NCBI GenBank assembly: GCA_014377495.1
Contig: JACMPN010000626.1
Span: 1 to 20,281 of the forward strand
DNA length: 20,281 nucleotides
Source: Candidatus Sericytochromatia bacterium
GTDB lineage: Bacteria > Cyanobacteriota > Sericytochromatia > JACMPN01
Reading direction: 5' to 3'
In this document: positions 15,069 to 20,281 of the stretch, piece after piece
How the letters are laid out: each line of letters opens with the position of its first letter
Position numbering within the stretch: position 1 is the first letter of the stretch
Translations under genes and position numbers: made by a program
The notes under the pieces: generated by a model
Database searches by the model: none
Seen by the model: the letters and a program-made list of their open reading frames with translations, nothing else
What the model was told of the DNA's origin: nothing

Positions 15069-16814
15069 TCAGCAGACGCCGCACATGCGGCAGATGCCGA
15101 CGTTGCAGATGGGGGTGGAACGGGCCTGGTTGAAGGCCTTGTACTCGCGCTGCAGGAAGCTGACTTCGACTTGGTTGGTCACATGGGCCCAGGGCGTGGG
15201 GATCTCCGGATTCCGGGGGCCCCAGAGGCGCTCCCAGTCCAGGCCGTGCTCGGCAAACGCCCGCTTCCAGGAGCCCAGGGTGCCGCCGAGGTCGACGGCG
15301 GTGGACATGGCCCGGCCGACGGCACGGTCGCCACGGGCCAGGGCGCCGGAGATCTGGGCCCAGCTCCAGGAATCGGGACGCAGCTTGGCGCCCAGGCGGG
15401 CCATCGCCTTTTCGAGGTAGCGGATCTTCAGTTCCAGGTTCTTCGGGGTGTCCTGCGGGGCCCACTGCAGGGGCGTCAGGGCCTTGGGCGTCCAGGAACT
15501 GACGCCGACGTTGAAGTGCTTGATGCCCTTGGGCCGGCCGGCCTTGACCAGCTTGCCAACGAGCTCGACCAAGCCCTCGATGTCGTCCATCGTCTCGGAG
15601 GGCACGCCGATCATCGAATAGAGCTTGATCTGCTCCAGCCCGCCGTCTGCCGCACACTCGACGGCGTTGACCAGTTCCTCGTCGGAGATGTTCTTGTTCA
15701 GCATCTTGCGCAGCTGCAACGACCCGGCCTCGGGCGCCAGGGTCAGCGAGCGGATGCCACCGTTCTTGAGCATGCGGACGAACCGGTGGTCGATGTTGTC
15801 GGCCCGGACGCTGGAGACGGACAGATCGACGGGATTTTCGGCAAAATAGTCTGCCAACTCGTACAGATGCGGGTAGTCGCTGACGGCCGCACCCATCAGG
15901 CCGATCTTGGGTGTCAGCCCCCGGCCGACCTCGACTGTCTCGATGACGCGTTGCAGGCTGGGGTAGCGCACGGGCCGATACAGGTATCCCGCCAGGCAAA
16001 AGCGGCAGCCCTGGCCACAGCCCCGGGTCAGCTCGATCAGGTAGACGTCGTTGAACTCGGTGTTCGGGGTGATGACGGCCGAGCCGAAGTCGAACCGGTC
16101 GTAACCGTCGACCCGCCGGTACGGGATCGGGAAAGGGACAGTGGAGTCGTTCGGGGTCACGGAGCCGTTTTCGTCGGCGGCATAGAGGCTGGGGGCGTAG
16201 AGGCCGGGGATCTTGGGAACGAGGTCCTTCAGACGTTCGTGTTTGGAGAGCGGACTGCCACGCTGGCCGAGCAGGACGTCCATGACCTCGTGGATGATCG
16301 CCTCGCCTTCGCCGATGACGATCAGGTCGACGAACTCGGCCATGGGCTCGGGGTTCGCCGAGATGGCGGGTCCACCGAGGAGGATCAGCGGGGCGTTGTC
16401 GGCCCGGTCTGCCGCCAGGCGGGGCATGCCGGCCCGGTCCAGCAGGCGCAGGATGTTGCCGTAGTCCAGCTCATAGACGGCGGACATGCAGATCAGCGGA
16501 AACTCTTTCCAGGCCCGGCCCGTCTCCAGGCTGCGCAGAGGCTCCGTGTCCGTGTCCGGCAGGAATCCCCGGTCGCAGCTGCAGTCCACATGAGAGTCGA
16601 TCTCCCGCCACATGTACTGGAAGCCCAGGTTGGACATGCCGACGTGGTAGGAGTTCGGAAAGACGATCAGGACGGGCAAGGCCACCCGGCGGGGCAGGGA
16701 CTGGTAACCACGCTCGGCGGCGAGACGGCTGGCCGACGTCGGTGCAGGCGGCGCTTTGACCTGGGCCCGAAACTGGGTCTTCGGGTTGGCGCGGGAGGTT
16801 TTTTGGCTAGCCAT
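15069..16814 (-). CDS. B12-binding-domain radical SAM protein (TIGR03960-like)
   Basis: Radical S-adenosylmethionine enzyme of 581 residues. The N-terminal part (about 40-195) resembles a cobalamin-binding-type domain, with FPNSYHVGMSNLG (52-64), GGPAISANPEPM and VIGEGE. The radical SAM core carries Cys266-x3-Cys270-x2-Cys273 in TRGCGQGCRFC for the 4Fe-4S cluster. The sequence resembles the first part of the TIGR03960 family, often found near a DUF2344 protein and genes for RNA modification; the reaction is not established. The last 15 residues hold four Cys in C-x4-C-x2-C-x2-C spacing, perhaps a second cluster. ATG at 16814 was chosen because an AGG site precedes it; a GTG at 16832 is in frame. 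A promoter with a perfect TATAAT lies at 16851-16856. The DUF2344 partner is not visible in this window. Confidence 0.88.
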   Translation of the reverse strand: MASQKTSRANPKTQFRAQVKAPPAPTSASRLAAERGYQSLPRRVALPVLIVFPNSYHVGMSNLGFQYMWREIDSHVDCSCDRGFLPDTDTEPLRSLETGRAWKEFPLICMSAVYELDYGNILRLLDRAGMPRLAADRADNAPLILLGGPAISANPEPMAEFVDLIVIGEGEAIIHEVMDVLLGQRGSPLSKHERLKDLVPKIPGLYAPSLYAADENGSVTPNDSTVPFPIPYRRVDGYDRFDFGSAVITPNTEFNDVYLIELTRGCGQGCRFCLAGYLYRPVRYPSLQRVIETVEVGRGLTPKIGLMGAAVSDYPHLYELADYFAENPVDLSVSSVRADNIDHRFVRMLKNGGIRSLTLAPEAGSLQLRKMLNKNISDEELVNAVECAADGGLEQIKLYSMIGVPSETMDDIEGLVELVGKLVKAGRPKGIKHFNVGVSSWTPKALTPLQWAPQDTPKNLELKIRYLEKAMARLGAKLRPDSWSWAQISGALARGDRAVGRAMSTAVDLGGTLGSWKRAFAEHGLDWERLWGPRNPEIPTPWAHVTNQVEVSFLQREYKAFNQARSTPICNVGICRMCGVC

Positions 16815-16850
16815 TGGACCTGCAATATTCACATCGATGCACGGCTCTCG

Positions 16851-16859
16851 ATTATATCA
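16851..16859 (-). promoter_or_regulatory. Extended -10 promoter of the radical SAM gene
   Basis: On the minus strand TGATATAAT gives an exact extended -10 element (TG, one base, TATAAT; hexamer at 16856-16851). No strong -35 is seen 17-18 bases upstream, as expected for extended -10 promoters. The start would be near 16844, 30 bases before the ATG at 16814. Confidence 0.6.
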
Positions 16860-16916
16860 CATCCTCAGGGATAAATCCAGCTAAAAGCGCCATCTTTACA
16901 GCATTGTGACACTTTC

Positions 16917-17519
16917 ATGGGCCCGGAATGTCCTGCTGGCGGTGTGCGGTACGGTGGGCGTCAGTCGGCAAACGCCGTCTCTGACAGGTTAGCGGGACGC
17001 CATTCCGGTGTCTCGGATGCCACCTGGCGCGGATTGCAGCGGCGGGGCTGGGACGGCAGCGGCCTGCGGCGCATTCGTGAAGCCCGGCGCGAGACGTCGC
17101 TGCGTGAAGGGGAACAGCCGGCCGCACTCCGTCAGGCCGCCCAGCGCTGACTCAAATCAGAGCCTCAGACCGGTCGCAACATCGGCCGATTACAGGCGAC
17201 CGTCTGGCGGCAGGCCGTGATCGACCGCCTCGGCGGGATCGGGGTCACGCGGAACCTCGGCCGGGTCGGCACCAACGATCCGGTGGCGGCGATGAGCCTG
17301 TTCCCCGCCAAGTTCCTCTACTTTGCCAGCCAGATGGCCGAGTGCTGGGCGGCCCGTTTGCGGAACTGGGCCACTGAGGCCGGGGTGTCGCCGCCGGTAG
17401 CCCGCCAGGAAGTCATCAAGCGGATGGGGGCGGAACATCCGGCTCAGGAGTGCATCGACCGCATGATGGACCGGCTTCCCGACTGGCGTCGTCGTCCCCA
17501 ATGGCAGATGACTGGGTGA
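16917..17519 (+). pseudogene. Decayed reading frame with one in-frame stop, unknown family
   Basis: A plus-strand frame runs from ATG 16917 to TGA 17517-17519, interrupted only by TGA at 17148-17150. The part after the stop, from about 17217, uses codons with strong G/C at third positions, like true genes here. It reads as a plausible helical protein (VAAMSLFPAKFLYFASQMAE, then AARLRNWATEAGV). The part before it contains DATWRGLQRRGWDGSGLRRI, which looks like a DNA-binding-type helical stretch, and a charged helix RRETSLREGEQPAALRQ. I do not recognise the family. It may be a broken gene, or the downstream 100-residue frame could be expressed alone from GTG 17217, though no clear ribosome binding site precedes it. 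Confidence 0.4.
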
Positions 17520-17688
17520 TGCCCGGATGGGTGGACCCGTCGGTCCGGCAGCATCGGTTGGATTGAAGGCCTGAACGGGTTACGGCTGGCCTCCTAATTC
17601 TGGCCGCCATGGGTCCCGCCTCCCAGCGGCCGACCGCTCAGGAGCACGAACGATATGACCCGTCGTCTGGGCGGTGTGATGGAGGCCC

Positions 17689-17725
17689 CAGCCAAGGTCA
17701 GTCAGGCCTTGGCTGCCTGATTGAC
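17689..17725. ncRNA. Interleaved double inverted repeat, possible RNA pseudoknot
   Basis: Stem A pairs CAGCCAAGG (17689-17697) with CCTTGGCTG (17707-17715), nine perfect pairs. Stem B pairs GTCAGTCAGG (17697-17706) with CCTGATTGAC (17716-17725), nine of ten plus one G-U in RNA. The loop of A is the left arm of B and the loop of B is the right arm of A. The four arms therefore alternate in the order of an H-type pseudoknot, or of two mutually exclusive hairpins. Whether it is transcribed is unknown. Confidence 0.4.
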
Positions 17726-17798
17726 GAGCCACGCCGCTTTGTAACGCATCCTGCCGCGCTCGCTCGTGTCTTTACCGTTGACGGTCGCCCTGCCGAAC

Positions 17799-17834
17799 AA
17801 CACGAAGATCGCCCGAAAGGGCGACCTTCGTGTT
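17799..17834. terminator. Strong hairpin with GAAA tetraloop, possible bidirectional terminator
   Basis: AACACGAAG (17799-17807) pairs with CTTCGTGTT (17826-17834), and TCGCCC (17809-17814) pairs with GGGCGA (17819-17824), with one A-C mismatch between and loop GAAA (17815-17818). It lies downstream of the minus-strand gene ending at 18011 and of the plus-strand decayed frame. No proper T-run follows on either side, so a role as terminator is likely but not certain. Confidence 0.5.
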
Positions 17835-17886
17835 ACCGCTTTGCGGCGCTTAGGGGGTGTCGACGAGCAAGTTGCAAGGTCCCACG

Positions 17887-18011
17887 AGGGTTCGTCTGAG
17901 AGCATCCTGGGCGGGCTGAGTGCTAGGAGGAGCGTGACGACAGATCCTCAAGGATCTTAGGAGGGACCGACAACGCAATCTACCCGCCCAGGATGCTCTC
18001 AGACGAACCCT
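17887..18011. repeat. 125-base element with perfect 29-base terminal inverted repeats
   Basis: The arms at 17887-17915 and 17983-18011 are exact reverse complements over 29 bases, separated by 67 bases. Beyond the arms, CCACG on the left recurs inverted on the right after a five-base insertion. The right arm ends on the first base of the stop codon of the gene at 18011-18463. The interior holds an AGATCC/GGATCT hairpin and two copies of TAGGAGG. No target-site duplication is visible. It could be a very long terminator hairpin, a miniature inverted-repeat element or an inverted duplication. Confidence 0.85.
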
Positions 18012-18463
18012 TAGAACGTGGCGATTTGCCAATGGTAAGTGAGTGGGGTGAGGGCATCGATTTTCTGGTCGATCCGCTCGTTGGCGAGGGCCGTGCTGTA
18101 GTAGCCGTCAGCGACGGCCCAGCCGACATAGGCGGCATACGGGGCGACGGAAAAGATCACCGCCACGTCCCGGCTGTTGGTCAGGGCGACGATGCCGTTG
18201 GAGATCAGGTAGCTGCCCAGAAGCACGGCAAAGGCCCCGCCCGCCTCGATGCCGGCTTTGATGTAGTCGCCCTGATAGGCGGCGCCGATGCCCGGCAGGA
18301 TGGCGTTGAGGCCGGCCGCCGCGATCGGGATGCGGCGCTGGTCCTCCAACTTGACCCGCTCTTTCTGCCAGCCGTCCGGAGGGCCGAAATCGGCCGGCGC
18401 CGCCCATGCGGGTGGGGCGATCAGAGCGGCGGCTAGGCCTAGGGTGAGCAGGCGGCGGATCAT
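18011..18463 (-). CDS. Small exported membrane protein with PGxGxxYxG motif
   Basis: Protein of 150 residues, function unknown. It has a signal peptide (MIRRLLTLGLAAALIAPPAWA, likely cut before APADFG). The mature part has a LNAILPGIGAAYQGDYIKAG segment and two or three hydrophobic helices. The PGIGAAYQGDY motif resembles that of DUF5683/TM2-like membrane proteins (PGLGQxYxG), and the neighbouring gene carries a version of the same motif. ATG at 18463 was chosen because AGAGGAG precedes it by seven bases; an open frame extends upstream into the neighbour without support. It starts 16 bases after the neighbour's stop, so the two form an operon. The stop codon touches the 29-base inverted repeat. 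Confidence 0.78.
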   Translation of the reverse strand: MIRRLLTLGLAAALIAPPAWAAPADFGPPDGWQKERVKLEDQRRIPIAAAGLNAILPGIGAAYQGDYIKAGIEAGGAFAVLLGSYLISNGIVALTNSRDVAVIFSVAPYAAYVGWAVADGYYSTALANERIDQKIDALTPLTYHWQIATF

Positions 18464-18479
18464 CGGGGGCTCCTCTGAA

Positions 18480-18956
18480 CTAGGGTCGCATCGGCGGCGG
18501 CAGGGACGGGCTGGCGAGTGGGGAGGGCGACGCCAGGATATCGGAGGGATTGGGCGGCAGGGCAATGCGGACGGCGTCTCCGACGCTCCAGGCCCAGTAA
18601 GTGGGCAATGCCAGGGTCATGATCAGATCGACGGCCTCGATCGGGGCGCGGGACCGCGGGGCGGCGCCGACCGGATCGGGTACGACCAACTGGTTGGTGA
18701 CGATCTTGGCCAAAACAACAGCGATGCCGCCACCCAAGATGAGCAGGGCCCGTTCACGTTCACCGGCGTAAAATTGACCCAGGCCCGGCACGACCAGTGA
18801 CAACAATCCGGCGATCCAAGGGTTCGGTCGGCGGGCTGCAAGGGCGGCTTCGGCATCGTCTTCGGCCCAAGCCAGGGGGCTGAGCGTCAGGGTGGCCGCC
18901 ACGAAGGCAGCCGCTGACCAGCGCACGCAAAGAGGAACAGTGACCATGCGACGCAT
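18480..18956 (-). CDS. Small exported membrane protein with PGLGQFYAG motif
   Basis: Protein of 158 residues, function unknown. An N-terminal signal (about 1-31, ending SPLAWA before EDDAEAA) is followed by a hydrophobic segment with NPWIAGLLSLVVPGLGQFYAGERERALLI (45-73), the PGLGQxYxGE pattern of DUF5683/TM2-like membrane proteins. A second hydrophobic stretch follows at about 110-130, and the C-terminal tail is rich in Pro and Ser. The start at ATG 18956 has no clear ribosome binding site; ATG 18947 is an alternative. It is the first gene of a two-gene operon with its motif-sharing neighbour and is divergent from the sugar kinase gene. A 14-base perfect palindrome lies just upstream at 18973-18986. 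Confidence 0.75.
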   Translation of the reverse strand: MRRMVTVPLCVRWSAAAFVAATLTLSPLAWAEDDAEAALAARRPNPWIAGLLSLVVPGLGQFYAGERERALLILGGGIAVVLAKIVTNQLVVPDPVGAAPRSRAPIEAVDLIMTLALPTYWAWSVGDAVRIALPPNPSDILASPSPLASPSLPPPMRP

Positions 18957-18972
18957 GATACCCGTCTGACGG

Positions 18973-18986
18973 ATTTGGCGCCAAAT
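18973..18986. promoter_or_regulatory. 14-base perfect palindrome between divergent genes, candidate operator
   Basis: ATTTGGCGCCAAAT reads the same on both strands. It sits 17 bases upstream of the minus-strand gene start at 18956 and about 30 bases before the -35 element of the kinase promoter. About one such palindrome would be expected by chance in a window of this length, so only its position makes it notable. Confidence 0.35.
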
Positions 18987-19013
18987 GGCCCTTACGGATT
19001 GTCACTACTGGGC

Positions 19014-19043
19014 ATGACAGATACCATTGGTAAGGCTTAAATT
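19014..19043 (+). promoter_or_regulatory. Sigma70-type promoter of the PfkB kinase gene
   Basis: ATGACA (19014-19019, five of six to consensus) and TAAATT (19038-19043) are separated by 18 bases, the same spacing as the amidase and DUF3465 promoters. Transcription would start near 19050, about 46 bases before the TTG start. Confidence 0.5.
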
Positions 19044-19095
19044 GGTGTGACCCACTGGGTTGCCCCCCATCCATCCGACGAGGGAGACCAATTCG

Positions 19096-20025
19096 TTGAG
19101 TTTGTTGATTGTTGGCTCCATCGGTTTAGACAATGTGCGCACGCCTTTCGGGGAGCGCACGGAGGTCTTGGGCGGGTCGGCGTCGTTTGCGTCGTTGGCC
19201 GCCAGCACCTTCGGTTCTGTGCAGCTTGTCGGCGTAGTCGGCGAGGATTTTCCGGACAGCCATGTGCAGATGCTGCGGCAGCGCGGCATCGACACCCAGG
19301 GACTGCAGGTGCGGCCCGGCAAGACGTTCCGCTGGGGCGGCTACTACGAGTTGGACATGAACCAGGCTCACACCGAGTTCACCAACCTCAATGTTTTCGC
19401 CGACTTCGATCCCGTCCTGCCGGTCGATTACCGGAGTGCCGAGTACGTCTTTCTGGCGAACATCGACCCCCGGCTGCAGCGCCAGGTGCTCTCCCAGGTT
19501 ACCAAGCCCAAGCTGGTCATCCTGGATACGATGAACTACTGGATCACGTCCGCCAAAGACGAGCTGATCAAGACCCTGGGCATGGTCGACATCGCCCTGA
19601 TGAACGAAGCCGAAGTCCGGCAGCTCACCGGACAGCCGAGCGTCGTTAAAGGCGCCCGCGAAGTCCTCAGCTGGGGACCGTGGGCGGTGATCATCAAGCG
19701 GGGCGAAAACGGTGCCACCCTGTTCCAGGGTGACCACGTGTTCAGCCTGCCCGGTTTCCCCCTGGAAAACATCATCGATCCGACCGGGGCCGGCGACAGT
19801 TTTGCCGGTGGCTTCATCGGCTATCTCTCGGAGCTGCAAGATCTCAGCCAAAAGAGCCTGCGCCAGGCGATCGCCGTCGGCAGCACCGTGGCCAGCATCA
19901 GCGTTGAGGCGTTCTCCGTCGAGAACATCCGCAACCTGCATCGGGACACGATCGCCGCCCGCTACGACGAGTACTGTCGCCTGGTGCATTTCGACTCTTT
20001 GGCCCTGAAGCCCGTTCTGGCCTGA
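19096..20025 (+). CDS. PfkB family carbohydrate kinase
   Basis: ATP-dependent sugar or nucleoside kinase of the ribokinase/PfkB family, cytoplasmic. The 309-residue protein has the N-terminal GSIGLDNV (8-15), the substrate-binding GGSA (27-30) with LVGVVGEDFPD (44-54), and the C-terminal signature DPTGAGDSFAGGF (228-240), in which Asp234 is the catalytic base. LDTMNYWI (143-150) and MNEAEVRQL (169-177) are typical of a widespread subgroup of unknown substrate. The start is TTG at 19096, with AGGGAG at 19081-19086; another in-frame TTG at 19060 has no ribosome binding site and would add residues before the family's usual start. Promoter and terminator are both visible, so it is probably a single-gene unit. 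Confidence 0.93.
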   Translation: MSLLIVGSIGLDNVRTPFGERTEVLGGSASFASLAASTFGSVQLVGVVGEDFPDSHVQMLRQRGIDTQGLQVRPGKTFRWGGYYELDMNQAHTEFTNLNVFADFDPVLPVDYRSAEYVFLANIDPRLQRQVLSQVTKPKLVILDTMNYWITSAKDELIKTLGMVDIALMNEAEVRQLTGQPSVVKGAREVLSWGPWAVIIKRGENGATLFQGDHVFSLPGFPLENIIDPTGAGDSFAGGFIGYLSELQDLSQKSLRQAIAVGSTVASISVEAFSVENIRNLHRDTIAARYDEYCRLVHFDSLALKPVLA

Positions 20026-20064
20026 TCCCGGTGGGGTCCCGTGACCCTGCCACCCTGTGAGATT

Positions 20065-20102
20065 GCGGCCCTGCCATCCAACCGGACGCCAGGGCCGCTT
20101 TT
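20065..20102 (+). terminator. Rho-independent terminator of the kinase gene
   Basis: GCGGCCCTG (20065-20073) pairs perfectly with CAGGGCCGC (20090-20098) across a 16-base loop, followed directly by TTTT (20099-20102). It is 40 bases after the kinase stop codon. The loop is long and the T-run short, but stem and position are good. The remaining bases to the window end show no feature. Confidence 0.7.
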
Positions 20103-20281
20103 GCGTGGGCCCGGGCGTGTTGATCGCCGCAGGGTGGACGGGGCCGCCGATGCCGGGCGATGGCGCCGGGGGGCAACGGCGTGCCGCCGGATTTCCGATG
20201 GTTGCCGGATAGTGCCTCGTATCCCGCCGAGACGCGACGCTGCGGGATTCTGCCGCTTGATTGGTGACGCGCGTCCCTTGA

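Larger units (their letters stand above)
17520..17886. other. Gene-free interval with structured inverted repeats
   Basis: No convincing coding region is seen on either strand. A 67-codon minus-strand frame here (17702-17905) is interrupted in sense by strong hairpins and has no recognisable features. The interval holds a small GGACC/GGTCC hairpin (17533-17546), the interleaved stems at 17689-17725 and the GAAA-loop hairpin at 17799-17834. Confidence 0.6.

Noticed and set aside
14880..16874. 664-codon plus-strand open frame over the radical SAM gene
   Set aside because: It is fully antisense to the radical SAM gene; low-complexity Gly/Asp/Val-rich translation typical of a mirror frame in GC-rich DNA.
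17702..17905. 67-codon minus-strand frame in the structured interval
   Set aside because: It runs through the GAAA-loop hairpin and into the left 29-base arm. No ribosome binding site or family resemblance.

Overview
This is a GC-rich bacterial chromosomal segment with tightly packed genes, GTG and TTG starts alongside ATG, and strong AGGAGG-type ribosome binding sites. At least four encoded proteins carry lipobox signal peptides, and there is a peptidoglycan amidase and a complete set of dTDP-sugar genes. Together these point to a free-living, probably diderm bacterium. No rRNA, tRNA, CRISPR array, phage gene or recognisable transposase is visible. The mix of genes would fit a deeply branching environmental lineage (for example non-photosynthetic relatives of Cyanobacteria), but the sequence alone does not settle this.

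Layout. Bases 34-6287 are almost all minus-strand. They hold, in transcription order, rluB, yajQ, rfbA, an rfbC-like gene, rfbB and rfbD, then a separately promoted lipoprotein amidase with a LysM domain. The rfb set makes a dTDP-deoxyhexose for surface polysaccharide, and rfbB and rfbD overlap by 13 bases. Divergent from rluB is nanE (6361-7047, plus). It converges on a minus-strand group, 10557 to 7112: sppA, a Yip1-family membrane protein (4-base overlap with sppA), an alpha/beta hydrolase and a degenerate retropepsin-like lipoprotein. From 10732 to 13149 the plus strand carries a DUF3465 lipoprotein, a phospholipase-D-fold lipoprotein and a CPBP-like membrane protein. The minus strand from 16814 back to 13203 holds a B12/radical SAM protein, rnhA and a membrane-anchored protein of unknown function. 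Bases 16815-18010 are nearly gene-free. They contain a decayed plus-strand reading frame and three strong inverted-repeat structures. Two small membrane proteins with a PGxGxxYxG motif (18956 to 18011, minus) diverge from a PfkB-family sugar kinase (19096-20025, plus), which ends at a clear intrinsic terminator.

The main theme is the cell envelope: nucleotide-sugar synthesis, wall amidase, signal-peptide clearance, lipoproteins and small membrane proteins. Around these sit translation and RNA functions (RluB, RNase HI) and two sugar-phosphate or sugar enzymes (NanE, PfkB).

The most unusual parts are non-coding. One is a pair of interleaved stems at 17689-17725 arranged like an RNA pseudoknot. 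Another is a perfect 29-base inverted repeat at 17887-18011 whose right arm runs into a stop codon. A 17-base tandem repeat sits at the rluB stop codon. Two distant lipoprotein genes share a nearly identical promoter layout, and the pfkB promoter resembles it.
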